DNA from: Micromonospora profundi
GTDB taxonomy: Bacteria > Actinomycetota > Actinomycetes > Mycobacteriales > Micromonosporaceae
Direction: 5' to 3'
Assembly (NCBI RefSeq): GCF_011927785.1
Contig: NZ_JAATJK010000001.1
Span: forward strand, 3,038,001 to 3,102,000
DNA: 64,000 nt
Position 1 is the first letter of the stretch. Each line of letters starts with the position of its first letter. The notes beneath the pieces were generated by a model that did no database searches, had not been told where the DNA came from, and saw nothing but the letters and a program-made list of their open reading frames with translations. Below, piece by piece: positions 44,369 to 54,252 of the stretch. Made by a program: the position numbers and the translations under genes.

Positions 44369-45402
44369 GTTCGCGTCGGTGACAACTACCTACTCCGACA
44401 CTGTCGGGACTCATCCCAGCCTCGGGTGGGAGCGGAATGGCCGACCTCCTGGGCTGGCGTACAGGCGGGTGGCCATCGAACATCTCTCGCCCTAAACACC
44501 GCCGGCGCAGCGGGGCGATTGTGGTGCGCGGGGAAGCGGGCATCGGAAAGGCCGCGATCCTGGAGCACGCTCGCGACGACGGAGCCGACCGACGACGTGG
44601 AGTTGCTGCGCCGGGCCGCCATGCCACCCGACCAGCGCCGCGCACGCGGCGCGCAGGCCGCGGCAGCCGCGTTCCTGCAACGGGCGGCCGAGCTGACACC
44701 GGCGCCCGCCGTCCGTGCGAGCCGGGCGCTGGAGGCCGCGCAGGCCCGGTGCGCCCGTGGCCGCCTCGGAGCCTGACTGTCGACAGCCGGCGGGCCCGTG
44801 AACGCGCGACAGCGGGCCCGCCTCGAACTACTGCATGCCCGGATCGCGTTCCACCCGGCCCACTGCAGCGACGCGCCGGGATGCTGCTGGACGCCGCCAA
44901 GGCGCTCGCCCGCTCGACCCCATGTTGTCCCGCGAGACGTACCTGCAGGCGGTCAACGCGGCCTTCACGCTGGCCGTCTCGGCCGGGGCCGCGGGTCGCT
45001 CGAGGTGCCCGAGGCCGCCAGAGCGCGCCTCCAGCCCGCCGGGGCGCCGTAGCCGGTCGACCTCCTGCTCGACGGAGTCGTCACGCGGTTTATACAGCGG
45101 TACGCGGTGAGTGCGCCCACCTTGTGCCCTGCAGATACTGCAAGTCCACGACTGCCGAGCTGACGACGACCACCGCTGGCTGTGGCTGGCCAGCCGCACC
45201 GCGGCGATGCTGTGGGACGACGAGCGCTGTCCGATCTGCTGGCCATCCGCAACGTCCGGCTCACTCGCGAAGCGTGCGCCCTGACCGCCCTCCCCGCCGC
45301 ACTCGCCACCCTGGCCTCAGTGCTCGTGCTCACCGGCGAACTCGCCCGTGCCCAAGAGTTGGCCGCCGAGAAAGTAGCGATCACGCGCGCTACCTCCTCG
45401 TT
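44369..45402 (+). pseudogene. Wrecked LAL (LuxR-type, ATP-binding) regulator
   Basis: Fragments correspond in order to the intact LAL at 46943-49714. They are the upstream stretch GTTCGCGTCGGTGACAACTA (44369), a P-loop RGEAGIGKAAILEHARDD, then AAAAFLQRAAELTP, MLLDAAKALA-like pieces, and LTREACALTALPAALATLAS with VLTGELARAQELA near 45270-45360. Several frameshifts and large deletions separate them, and the C-terminal LuxR domain is missing. The remains run into the 3' end of kinase 2. Confidence 0.75.
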
Positions 45403-45417
45403 GATCTGCGCTGCCGG

Positions 45418-46371
45418 TCAGCGGTCGACGCTGGCCATGCCAGCGTGGCCGCCCATGGCGAGTGCCTTGGCCGCGTCGTTTTCGAACTTACCCAAGCGGG
45501 CGCCGCCATCTTCGCTAATGATGCCCTTCGCCGCAGACTGGAGCGCCTCTCTGAAGGCTCGCGCGTTCCGGAACCGATCCTCCCGGGCTTTGGCGAGAGC
45601 CTTCACGAGTACGGAATCAAGCGCGGGAGTGAGGTCTAGACCGCGCGAGCGGAACAGCGCGGGTTCCTCATAGACGTGTTGGTAGGCGACAGACAGCGGG
45701 TCAGGACCGATAAAGGGGGGCCGCCCGGTAAGTAGTTCATAGAGCAGGCAGCCTGCGGAGTAGAGGTCGCTGCGGGCGTCCACGGTCTCACCGCGCACCT
45801 GCTCGGGAGAGAGATACTGGGGAGTTCCAAGGATCTCGTGGGCCTGGGTTATCGCCGGGACTGGATCACCACTGTCGTGTGCGATTCCGAAGTCCACGAT
45901 TTTGACGGAACCCTCCGTTGTGATCATCACATTGGCCGGTTTGATGTCGCGATGGACAATGCCGGCGCGATGACTGAACTCAAGCGCCGAGAGGATCTCG
46001 ACCTGATACTGGATCGAGTCCTTGAGTCTGAGTCCGCCAGCCTTGAGAAGGTCCGACAGGGGCCGGCCAGAGACATACTCCATGACAATATATGGAACTC
46101 GTACCCTACCCGCCGATCCTCCTTCCAACTCGTTATAACCGGTGTCATAGACGGAGACGATCGCGGGATGACTGAGGCGAGCCGTCATCCGCGCCTCGCG
46201 TCGAAACCTGGATTGGAACAGGGGATCCAGTGCAAGATCTCTGCGGAGCACCTTTATCGCAACGGACCGACCTGAGCGGATGTCGCGACCTAGGCGGATA
46301 TTGGCCATACCGCCCCAGCCAATGAGATCGCCTACCTCATAATTTCCATAGAGGGCTCGATTCCTGCTCAT
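45418..46371 (-). CDS. Soluble Ser/Thr protein kinase 2 (PknB-type catalytic domain)
   Basis: 317 residues. It aligns without gaps to kinase 1 over the first 160 residues, with the same positions for K40, D142 (HRDIKPAN) and D160 (DFG), and GTPQYLSPEQVRGE in the activation segment. The glycine loop reads GWGGMAN. There is no transmembrane helix or sensor domain; the tail of about 40 residues ends GGHAGMASVDR. The gene is less GC-rich than kinase 1, so the copies probably have different histories. It lies between a dead and an intact LAL regulator gene. Confidence 0.93.
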   Translation of the reverse strand: MSRNRALYGNYEVGDLIGWGGMANIRLGRDIRSGRSVAIKVLRRDLALDPLFQSRFRREARMTARLSHPAIVSVYDTGYNELEGGSAGRVRVPYIVMEYVSGRPLSDLLKAGGLRLKDSIQYQVEILSALEFSHRAGIVHRDIKPANVMITTEGSVKIVDFGIAHDSGDPVPAITQAHEILGTPQYLSPEQVRGETVDARSDLYSAGCLLYELLTGRPPFIGPDPLSVAYQHVYEEPALFRSRGLDLTPALDSVLVKALAKAREDRFRNARAFREALQSAAKGIISEDGGARLGKFENDAAKALAMGGHAGMASVDR

Positions 46372-46942
46372 CAGGATTTCCTAACTACTCTCGCTCGCTC
46401 TTGGTGGAGTTACGCGACGGGCGGAGTCCAGACCCCGCTTCGCGGCACCGGGGAAACTGGATAGATGAGTGCCGTACCGGCGAGGTCGACACAGAACGAA
46501 AGGCACTTCACGGCACGAACACCGCTGCGGCTGAGGTTCCGCCTGGCAACGTCGATGACAGCGCTGACAGACATGGCGGTTCCTTTCGCGTCGACGGTCC
46601 GAAGCGGGGGGCGACCTCGCGGGTCAGGGCCGTTCCCGGACGGACGAGGTCTGGCGCTGCTCCGGTCGTTGCCGGTGATGGCGTTGTCTTCAGGCTGGCA
46701 TCGGCGGCGTCGCCTTCGCGTCGGTGGAAGCCCCTGATGTCGTCGCCGGTCGCCACCGTGCAGAGCGGTGGATGGCCGTTGCCCGGGCGGGCCAGACCAG
46801 CAAAGGGACCGGTGTGCGGGCAGGCCCGGCATACGGCGACCGAATTGCCCACCCCCGTCCACGGTTTAGACTGGGGTTGGCGGACGGGGTTCGCGTCGGT
46901 GACAATTACCTACTTTTACAGTGCCGACAGATTCGAGTGGGA
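46372..46942. other. Intergenic region between kinase 2 and LAL genes
   Basis: About 570 bases, divergent promoters expected. GTTCGCGTCGGTGACAATTA at 46889 is shared with the region ahead of the dead LAL copy. A minus-strand frame at 46410-46574 (54 codons, MSVSAVIDVARRNLSRSG..., ATG with AAAGGAA 8 bases upstream) might be a small protein, but nothing else supports it. Confidence 0.4.
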
Positions 46943-49714
46943 ATGAAACTGGCGAATCTTCTAGGCCGGCACGCGGAGTGCGAAGCGGTCAAGCAACTGC
47001 TCGCCCGGGCGCAGGCGGGGCGAAGCGGGGCGCTCGTGGTGCGCGGAGAAGCGGGCATCGGGAAGACGGCGCTGGTGGAATATGCCCGCGACGTCGCGGC
47101 TCCTTTGGGGTTCCGGGCGGAGATTCTGGCCGGAGCGGAGTCTGAGACGCAGTTCGCGTTCGCCGGGTTGCACCAGCTGTGCGGGCCGTTGCTGGACCGC
47201 GCGGGTGCGCTACCCGAGCCGCAGCAGGCTGCCCTGGGCGTGGCGTTCGGGCAGCGAGCCGGTGCCGCGCCGGACCGGTTCCTGGTCGGGCTGGCGACCC
47301 TTAACCTGCTGGCCGAGGTCGCCGAGGAGGGGCCACTGTTGTGCCTCGTCGACGATGCGCAGTGGCTCGATCAGCCATCCGCCCAGGTGCTGGCGTTTGT
47401 GGCACGTCGGGTGGCGGCCGAGCAGTTGGCGCTGGTGTTCGCACTGCGCGACCACGACGGAGGCGACGTTCGCCCGTTCTCCGGGCTGCCCGAGCTGCGC
47501 CTGGATGGGCTCGGCGAGACCGACGCGCAGGCGCTGCTGGCTGCTGCGGTCCCCACACCGCTGGACGACGGGGTCCGAGACCGGATCATCGCCGAGTCGC
47601 GTGGCAACCCCTTGGCGCTGCTGGAACTTCCCCGAAGCACGCCGCCGACGCAGCTGGCCGGCGGGTTCGAGCTGCCGGACGCGTTGAGCGTTCCTCACCG
47701 CATCGAGGAGAGCTTCCAGCGCCGTTCAGGTAGCCTGCCCGCCGAGACGCAACTGCTCCTGTTGGTCGCGGCCGCCGAGCCGACTGGCGAGGTGGCGCTG
47801 CTGTGGCGCGCGGCCGCACACCTGGGGATTGCCCGCGAAGAGGCCGCACCCGCCGAAGCCGCCGGACTGCTGGAGATCGACACCCGGGTGCGGTTTCGCC
47901 ATCCGCTGGTGCGCTCGGCGGTGTACCGGGCCGCCACACCACCCGATCACCGCCGCGCACACCGCGCGCTGGCCGCTGCCACCGACCCGCAGCTCGACCC
48001 CGACCGGCGCGCCTGGCACCGTGCGCAGGCCGTGCTCGGCACCGACGAGGAAGCCGCCGCAGAACTTGAGCAATTGGCCGACCGGGCGCGAGCCCGCGGC
48101 GGGTGGGCTGCCGCAGCGGCGTTCCTGCAGCAAGCCGCCGAGCTGACTCCCGAGCCGGTCGACCGTACGAGACGGGCGCTGGTAGCCGCGCACGCCAAGC
48201 ACGAGGCCGGTGCGCCCGAGAGCTCCCTGAGGCTGTTGACGATCGCGGCCGCCGGGCCGCTGGACGCGTTGCAAGCAGCCCGCCTGAAGTTGCTGCGTGC
48301 CCAGGTCACGTTCCACACCACGCGCGGTAGCGAGGTGCCGGGAATGCTGCTGGACGCAGCCAGGACCCTCACCCCGCTCGATGCGGCCCTGGCCCGCGAG
48401 ACCTACCTGCACGCGCTCGACGCGGCGCTCGTGGCCGGTGACTCCGACCGCGGCGTCCTGGAGGTCGCCGAGGCCGCTCGGGCCGCACCTGCACCGCCAG
48501 GGTCGCCGCAGCCGTCGGACCTGTTGCTTGATGGCCTCACGAAGACCTTGACGGGTGGATATGCGGCGGGAGCGCCTAGGCTGCGGCACGCCCTCGAGGC
48601 GTTTCGCAACAGCCCGCCCACGGACCCCGAGCAAGACTGCCAGAGCGACCGCTGGCTGCGGCTGGCCGGCCGCAACGCGGTGGCAATCCTCGACGACGAG
48701 CTGCTCTACCTACTAGCCAGCCGTAACGTCCAGTTGACTCGTGAGGCCGGTGCGCTGACGACGCTCCCGGACTCGCTGCGCTTCCTGTCCATCACGTCGG
48801 TCCTGATGGGCGAACTCGCCCGAGCCGGCGAGCTCGCCACCGAGGCGACGACCATCACGCAGGCCACCGGCGGCGTACAGCTGCGGCACGCTCACATCAT
48901 CCTGAGTGCCTGGCGTGGCGACCAGGCGGAGACCACGGCGCTCAACGCCCTAACCGCCCAGGACGTCGCCTTCTCCGACGAGAGTACGGAGGCCTCCTTC
49001 GCTCAGTACGCGATGGCGGTGCTCCACAACGGGCTGGGCAACTATCCGGCCGCGCAGGACGCTGCGGTACGGGCGTTCAATTCCCCAGAGCTGGCGCTCA
49101 GCAACCTCGTCCACTTCGAGCTCATCGAGTCAGCTGCCCGCGCCGGTCGACCAGAACGAGCGGTCGAGGCGATGAAGCAGCTCTGCTCCCGGGCTCGTGC
49201 CAGCGGGACGCCGTGGGCGCTGGGAATGGCGGCGCGCTCAGAGGCGCTCACGAGCGCCGGATCGGCAGCCGAGGATCAGTACCTCGAGGCGATCGCGCAG
49301 CTCAAGCACAGCCGGATGGGCGGTTACCTCGCTCGTACCCATCTCGTCTACGGCGAGTGGCTACGCCGCGAGGGCCGCCGTCGGGAGGCCCGCGAACAAC
49401 TTCGCACCGCCCACGAGCTGCTGTCCGATATGGGTGCGGAGGCGTTCGCCGAGCGTGCCGCCCGCGAACTACGCGCCACCGGTGAACACCCACGAAAACG
49501 CGCCGCTCAGCCGACCGACGCGCTCACCGCCCATGAGCTGCACATCGCCCGGTTGGTCGCCACCGGAGCGACCTCCCGGGAGGTCGGCGCACAGCTGTTC
49601 CTGAGCCCGCGCACGATCGAAGCCCACCTGCGCAGCATCTTCCGCAAGCTGGGCATCACCTCCCGCAGGCAGCTCAAAGAACTTGCACTTCCTGATTGGG
49701 CAGGCCGCGGGTAG
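46943..49714 (+). CDS. LAL-family LuxR transcriptional regulator
   Basis: 923 residues from the ATG at 46943, so that the protein starts KLANLLGRHAECEAVKQLL as LAL proteins do. The AAA/NB-type ATPase carries Walker A RGEAGIGKTAL (K41) and Walker B LLCLVDDAQWLD near 130. A helical tetratricopeptide-like middle follows. The C-terminal LuxR HTH fills the last 65 residues (LTAHELHIARLVATGATSRE; SPRTIEAHLRSIFRKLGITS). LALs are ATP-dependent activators, often of biosynthetic genes. Neighbouring kinase 2 could phosphorylate it (inference). Confidence 0.93.
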   Translation: MKLANLLGRHAECEAVKQLLARAQAGRSGALVVRGEAGIGKTALVEYARDVAAPLGFRAEILAGAESETQFAFAGLHQLCGPLLDRAGALPEPQQAALGVAFGQRAGAAPDRFLVGLATLNLLAEVAEEGPLLCLVDDAQWLDQPSAQVLAFVARRVAAEQLALVFALRDHDGGDVRPFSGLPELRLDGLGETDAQALLAAAVPTPLDDGVRDRIIAESRGNPLALLELPRSTPPTQLAGGFELPDALSVPHRIEESFQRRSGSLPAETQLLLLVAAAEPTGEVALLWRAAAHLGIAREEAAPAEAAGLLEIDTRVRFRHPLVRSAVYRAATPPDHRRAHRALAAATDPQLDPDRRAWHRAQAVLGTDEEAAAELEQLADRARARGGWAAAAAFLQQAAELTPEPVDRTRRALVAAHAKHEAGAPESSLRLLTIAAAGPLDALQAARLKLLRAQVTFHTTRGSEVPGMLLDAARTLTPLDAALARETYLHALDAALVAGDSDRGVLEVAEAARAAPAPPGSPQPSDLLLDGLTKTLTGGYAAGAPRLRHALEAFRNSPPTDPEQDCQSDRWLRLAGRNAVAILDDELLYLLASRNVQLTREAGALTTLPDSLRFLSITSVLMGELARAGELATEATTITQATGGVQLRHAHIILSAWRGDQAETTALNALTAQDVAFSDESTEASFAQYAMAVLHNGLGNYPAAQDAAVRAFNSPELALSNLVHFELIESAARAGRPERAVEAMKQLCSRARASGTPWALGMAARSEALTSAGSAAEDQYLEAIAQLKHSRMGGYLARTHLVYGEWLRREGRRREAREQLRTAHELLSDMGAEAFAERAARELRATGEHPRKRAAQPTDALTAHELHIARLVATGATSREVGAQLFLSPRTIEAHLRSIFRKLGITSRRQLKELALPDWAGRG

Positions 49715-49740
49715 CGCCGGCCGGCGGTGGGGCAGCGCCC

Positions 49741-49980
49741 GACGTGCTGCCATCTATGGCGGCCTGGGTCGGGGACGCCGCCCGTGAGCCGGGCGACCTC
49801 GATTACGTCGTCACCCCGCACACCATCACCAGCGACAGCGCCGACGCCCAGGCACGGCGCGACGACGCCAAGAACGCGGTCCGAGCCGACCCGGGTCCGG
49901 GGCTGCAACCAGACCGGATCACCGAGTCCGCGATCTGGAACATGTCGACGATCGACGGCGGGCAGGGGTGCCGGCCGCTG
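49741..49980 (+). pseudogene. Fragment of a nucleotidyltransferase-like (AbiEii-type) gene
   Basis: A stretch of about 75 codons reads MAAWVGDAAREPGDLDYVVT, then ADPGPGLQPDRITESAIWNM. This resembles the catalytic part of AbiEii/DUF1814-like nucleotidyltransferases (G-D-x-x-R-x-x-x-D-L-D). It lacks both ends and no start signal is seen. The rest of 49715-50244 holds no recognisable gene. Confidence 0.4.
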
Positions 49981-50244
49981 CGCAGCGCGCCTCGATCCAC
50001 CGTCACGGTGCCCAACTTGATGCTCGACCCGCCCACTGGGACCAGAAACCCAGGCCCGGGGCGACATCGCGCTCGTCAGGCGTGCTACACAGAGCGATGC
50101 CTGACTGGCACTCGCCCGCGTGTCGACGTGGTGGACCTGGTGCCGCATCCACCCGCACGGCTGAGGACGACGCCCGCTCGGCGCGTGACGGAAGCTACGG
50201 CCGTCACGCGCCGAGCGACAGCCATCCGCGCCGCCGCGAGCCGG

Positions 50245-50895
50245 TCAGCGGATGTTTGTCTGAACCGCCGTGGCAATCGGCGTCGAGCCCTGAGTGAGCT
50301 CGAGGATTTGCCGGCGGATCCGGGGCTCGTGGAGCAGTTCCGCCAGGGTGGCGGCGACGTCCTCGCGGGAGATCTCGTCGTGCGGCTGCGCCGGACCGAG
50401 GGCTATCGCCCCGATTCCGGCGTTATCGACAAGCGCCGATGGCCTGAGGATCAGCCAGTCGAGACCACTTTCAGACACGGCGACGTCGATGAGCTTCTTC
50501 ACCGCGAAGTAGAACTCCACGTCCTCGTCGAATTCCTGGCCCCGCCCGGCCTCGGGAAGCACCGATACCAACGTGAAGCGCTTCACTCGGGCGATACGCG
50601 TCGCTTCGAGGGCCTTCACCACGCCGTCACCATCGATGGCCGCCGTGACCTCCCTGGCGCCTCCGTTCGACCCGGCGGTATACACGACGGCGTCGATCCC
50701 CCTGAGCATGGATGCCAGGGAGCCGGGGGTGATGTCCGCGAGGTCGGCGACACGCGCATCGATGCCCCGCGCGGCGAGATCGGCTCTCTGCTCATCGCGA
50801 CGTACCAGGCCGGAGACCTCATCGCCGCGATCGATCAGGTTCCGCGCGAGCAGCCCTCCGATGGATCCGCTGACCCCGATGATGAATACCTTCAT
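50245..50895 (-). CDS. NAD(P)-binding protein, NmrA/SDR atypical type
   Basis: 216 residues. The start MKVFIIGVSGSIGGLLARNL gives the GxxGxxG dinucleotide fold, followed by LVRRDEQ, VVYTAGSNGG and RFTLVSVLPEAG. LDWLILRPSALVDNAG and DEISREDVAATLAELL are typical of the NAD(P)H-binding (YwnB/YtfG-like) group. Possible roles are quinone or redox sensing. It stands alone, with a ribosome site GCACGCAATG-type context that is weak. Confidence 0.88.
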   Translation of the reverse strand: MKVFIIGVSGSIGGLLARNLIDRGDEVSGLVRRDEQRADLAARGIDARVADLADITPGSLASMLRGIDAVVYTAGSNGGAREVTAAIDGDGVVKALEATRIARVKRFTLVSVLPEAGRGQEFDEDVEFYFAVKKLIDVAVSESGLDWLILRPSALVDNAGIGAIALGPAQPHDEISREDVAATLAELLHEPRIRRQILELTQGSTPIATAVQTNIR

Positions 50896-51390
50896 TGCGT
50901 GCCCCAGTCCTTCTGATCGGCTCGGTCAGTGTGCCGCCGGGCGTAGCTGGTCCCAGCCTTCCTGCAGGTGGCGCAGGTGCCGCGGAAGACGTACTGCGAG
51001 GGAAGCTTGCGCTGACCGGGCTGGCCGGCGAACAGGACGCGCACCTGCTCCTGCACCAGAACAGTCGACGGCACCGTTGTGTCGCGATCGATCGGCCGCC
51101 CACGACACCGGTCGCTCGTAGCAGCTCTCGTGGATCTACATGAATTCCGTCTGGAATAGCCCACAGGCGACGTTTACTCCGATCGATCAGAGCAGTACCA
51201 CGACCCATCCGTCTTCGCTGCCGGTTCAAGACGAACCGATCGTCGTGAGGAGTGGCACCGCAGACGTGAAACTCGTGGCGCTGGCTGCGATCGGAAACGC
51301 CCAGGAAAAGTACTTGAGCACGCTGCGGGGCAAGGCTTTGATGCTGCTTGGAGCGTCGCGGATCGCAGGTCGGTTCAGACCACGACCCCG
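50896..51390. other. Region without a supported gene
   Basis: About 500 bases. A minus-strand stretch near 50930-51090 reads VLVQEQVRVLFAGQPGQRKL and FRGTCATCRKAGTSYARR, which looks protein-like but has no clear start, family or codon continuity. Probably decayed. Confidence 0.4.
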
Positions 51391-51427
51391 CCGAGGGCGC
51401 GGAACACCTCGTGTTCCGCGCCCTCGG
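51391..51427. terminator. Hairpin terminator of the tripeptidyl-aminopeptidase-like gene
   Basis: A perfect 17-bp stem, CCGAGGGCGCGGAACAC at 51391-51407 and its complement at 51411-51427, with a 3-base loop, 17 bases beyond the stop of the minus-strand gene. Confidence 0.85.
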
Positions 51428-51444
51428 GTCACTCCTGATCCGGG

Positions 51445-52947
51445 TCAGTCGCCCCGACAGGTCGTGTCCCTGGCCGGCATCGTTCCCTCCACGAGGTACG
51501 ACGTGGTGAGGTTCAGCGCGCAGGCGTTGCCGCTCAGCACGTAGACGCCGTGCCCGCTCTGGTTGGCGGTCACCAGCCGGGCGCGCTGCCCGAACTTCTC
51601 GCGCAGCAGCTTGCCCCCCGCCAACGGGGTGACCGGGTCCTGCCGGTTCTGCAGGACCAGCACGTTGCGCGCCCCCTTGTCACTGATCGCGACGGGCGGC
51701 TCGGACGGCTCGTACTTCCAGTAGGCGCACGGGGTGATGTTGGCGCTGGCCGCACCGAAGAGCGGGTACCGCTTGCGGTCCTCTGCGACGGCCCGCCGAT
51801 AGGTCGCGACGTCCTTGGGCCACTGGACGTCATTGCAGGTGACGGCGAGGAACACGGTGAAGGCGTTGTCGTTCGGGCTGGGCGCCGCCGCCGCCGTCTC
51901 CGCCTGCGACGGTGCCTGGCCGGGATCCAGGTACGACTGCCAGGTCCGCGCGAGGTTCCCGTACTGCCTCTCGTTGTAGAGGTAGGCGAACGTGATGCCC
52001 CGGAAGAAGGCGCCGGTGAGCCCGTCGGGCGCCGGTGTCCGGTCGAACCGTTCGGCGAGGGTCAGGTAGGTCCTGCGCACCTGCTGTGGAGTGCGACCCA
52101 GGCCGTAGGAGTCGTGTCGCGCCGCCGCCCAGGTCGCAAAGTCGGGGAACGTCTGCTCCATGCCGAGCGCGTACCGCCGCAGGCCGTCCCGGTCGAGGTG
52201 GGTATCGCCGATGTTGCTGTCCAACACGATCCGATCGGTGCTCCTGGGGAACATCGAGGCGTACGCCGCACCCAACGCAGAGCCGTAGGACGCCCCGTAG
52301 AAGCTGGCCTTCTCCTCACCGAGCGCGGCCCGGATCCGGTCCAGGTCACGGGCCATGTTGGCGGTCGTCAAATGCCGCAGCCGCCCGTCGGTGTCGTTCT
52401 CCGCGCACCGGGCGGCGACCTCCTCGGCGATCTCCGCCTGCCGGGTCACGTCCGCGTCGTCGACCGCGTACGGCGGAATGTTGGCCCAATAGGCGTCGCC
52501 GAGGACGAAGCCGCAGCTCACCGGCGCCGAGTGCCCGACGCCCCGGGTGTCCATGCCGATCAGATCGTAGGCATCCATGACGCTGGCCGGCAGCCCTTGG
52601 CCGACCAGGAAACCCGGCTGATCCAGCCCGGTGCCGCCCGGCCCGCCGGGGTTGAACATCAGCACACCGCGCCGCTTCTCCGGCTTCGTGCTCGCGATCC
52701 GCGACACCATGATCTCGATCTGGGTGCCGTCGGAGTCGCGGTAGTCCAGCGGAACCGGCACCTTCGCGCACTGCACCTGCCCCTGTACCGCAGGCGGCAC
52801 CACCACGTCCTGCGGGCACGCCGCCCACTGCAACCCCACCGTCGGTCTCCCGGCCGTCGACTCCCCGGCCGTCGCCGGGATGACCGCGGCCAAGGCACCG
52901 ATCATGCCGAGTATCCCGATCAGGGCGATGCCATGCCTTCGATACAC
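51445..52947 (-). CDS. Secreted alpha/beta-hydrolase, tripeptidyl-aminopeptidase type (SlpD/SlpE-like)
   Basis: 500 residues from the GTG at 52947 with AGGAGACC upstream; that start leads directly into a signal peptide (IALIGILGMIGALAAVIPATA). The catalytic Ser is S220 in SFYGASYGSALG; the oxyanion stretch is FNPGGPGGTG; the acid and His are in NRQDPVTPLAGG and QSGHGVYVL. Paired cysteines near the C-terminus (GNACALN, TTCRGD) suggest disulfides. It removes N-terminal di- or tripeptides from extracellular substrates by family. It is divergent from a dead MerR gene across a large palindrome. Confidence 0.9.
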   Translation of the reverse strand: MYRRHGIALIGILGMIGALAAVIPATAGESTAGRPTVGLQWAACPQDVVVPPAVQGQVQCAKVPVPLDYRDSDGTQIEIMVSRIASTKPEKRRGVLMFNPGGPGGTGLDQPGFLVGQGLPASVMDAYDLIGMDTRGVGHSAPVSCGFVLGDAYWANIPPYAVDDADVTRQAEIAEEVAARCAENDTDGRLRHLTTANMARDLDRIRAALGEEKASFYGASYGSALGAAYASMFPRSTDRIVLDSNIGDTHLDRDGLRRYALGMEQTFPDFATWAAARHDSYGLGRTPQQVRRTYLTLAERFDRTPAPDGLTGAFFRGITFAYLYNERQYGNLARTWQSYLDPGQAPSQAETAAAAPSPNDNAFTVFLAVTCNDVQWPKDVATYRRAVAEDRKRYPLFGAASANITPCAYWKYEPSEPPVAISDKGARNVLVLQNRQDPVTPLAGGKLLREKFGQRARLVTANQSGHGVYVLSGNACALNLTTSYLVEGTMPARDTTCRGD

Positions 52948-53092
52948 GTCCAGGTCTCCTGTTCTTCGATGTGGTGGCCTACCGGGATGCGACGCCGCGC
53001 CTTTTGGCTCAACCAGGTCACAATCGCGTCGGGCCTCCATCCACCGCCGAGGCGGACATGCCTCAATGACAGCGGCCCTCGCGGCCGCGCGT

Positions 53093-53134
53093 CAGTGCCG
53101 CCACGTCACCGTCACGTGTGACGTGGCGGCACTG
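53093..53134. promoter_or_regulatory. 17-bp palindrome upstream of the aminopeptidase-like gene
   Basis: CAGTGCCGCCACGTCAC at 53093-53109 and its exact complement at 53118-53134, with an 8-base centre. It contains the half sites GTCAC/GTGAC that also occur in the repeats at 55438-55475. It lies about 150 bases before the minus-strand start and could be an operator or a hairpin; AT-rich promoter boxes were not recognised. Confidence 0.5.
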
Positions 53135-53199
53135 GCCGCGTTCCGACACGTCAGTAGGCTGACTCTCCCGTGGACGTCAGCTAGGAACGGGGAGGCGGC

Positions 53200-53420
53200 G
53201 ATGACCGCCACCCGTCCGGATCGGTGCACTCGCCGCTCGCACCGGAATCAGCGTGCGATTCCTGCGCTACTACGAGGAGCAGGGCCTGCTCACCGGCCTG
53301 CGCGGCCCGAGGTCGGCCTGCGCCTTCGTCGACCTGCTGCACGCCCTCTGGCTGCCGTCGGGATCCACGAGACCACCGCCGCCCGGGTGCGCGCCCTGAT
53401 GGGGCGACAACGTGCTCCGG
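53200..53420 (+). pseudogene. MerR-family regulator remnant
   Basis: TGISVRFLRYYEEQGLLTGL is the second half of a MerR helix-turn-helix with its wing. The ATG at 53200 is in another frame, and after about 30 further codons the frame degenerates and stops. The rest of the sequence to 53649 contains no supported gene. Confidence 0.6.
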
Positions 53421-53649
53421 TTGCGGCTCGCCCCCGGCTTCATCTGCGAGGCGTCCCGCTGGTAGCCCAAGGCCGGCACCCTGCTGCATCTGCACGAGGT
53501 GGGTGTAGCGGACCCCGCCGGCCGGGCGGCCGTCACCCGTTCACCATCCGGCGATCAACGTTGCGGGTGGTGGCGCCGTGCAGGCCGAGCGCGCCGCGTA
53601 CCAGATCCCGCGGCGGTCGGCGTGATGGTAGGTGGGCCGGAGGCCGCTC

Positions 53650-54252
53650 TCACAGCCAGTCGTGTCCGCGGGCGTAGCGGGCCGCTTCGTGGCGGGTCCG
53701 GGTCTGGGTCTTGCGCATGGCGTTGGAGAGGTAGTTGCGGACGGTGCCCGGGGCGAGGTGGAGCCGGGCGGCGATGTCGGCGACCGAGTAGCCCTCGCCG
53801 GTGACCCGCAGCACGTCGGCTTCACGGTCGGTGAGGGGGCAGTCCTCGGTGACGGCCAGCGCGGAGACATCCGGGTCGATCCAGCGTTTACCCGCGTGCA
53901 GGGTGGCGATGACAAAGGTGATGTGGGCCGGCTCGGCGGACTTGCTGACGAAGCCTTGGACGCCGAGCCGCAACGCCTTGCGCAGCACGCCGGGGCGGGC
54001 GTGCCGGGTCAGCATGAGGATCACCTGCTCCGGTCGCGCTTGACGGATCTGCGCGACCGCGTCGAGACCGTCCATGCCAGGCATCTCCAGGTCGATGACC
54101 AGCACCTCGGGCCGGTGCCGCAGGGTGGCCTCGACGGCCTTCTCTCCGTTCTCGGCCTCAGCGAGAACGGTGATGTCGCCTTCCATCGGCAGTAGCGCGG
54201 CCAGGGCCGTACGCAGCAGGACCTCGTCGTCAGCCAGCACGATCGTCGTCAT
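53650..54252 (-). CDS. DesR-type response regulator
   Basis: 200 residues. Receiver: D8-D9 in LADDE, phospho-acceptor D54 in VIDLEMPGMDG, MLTRHARPG, and the conserved lysine in VSKSAEP. LuxR-type HTH at about 136-190 (LTDREADVLRVTGEGYSVAD; APGTVRNYLSNAMRKTQTR). Its ATG overlaps the stop of the sensor kinase gene (ATGA), so the pair is made together. By analogy with DesKR/LiaRS-like systems it should activate the facing ABC-type gene at 55511, which here is damaged. Confidence 0.93.
   Translation of the reverse strand: MTTIVLADDEVLLRTALAALLPMEGDITVLAEAENGEKAVEATLRHRPEVLVIDLEMPGMDGLDAVAQIRQARPEQVILMLTRHARPGVLRKALRLGVQGFVSKSAEPAHITFVIATLHAGKRWIDPDVSALAVTEDCPLTDREADVLRVTGEGYSVADIAARLHLAPGTVRNYLSNAMRKTQTRTRHEAARYARGHDWL

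Noticed and set aside
44369..45402. A functional short LAL regulator
   Set aside because: Frames change several times and the DNA-binding domain is absent.
46410..46574. A 54-codon minus-strand frame with a fair ribosome site
   Set aside because: Only the ribosome site supports it; kept as a remark in the intergenic entry, not as a gene.
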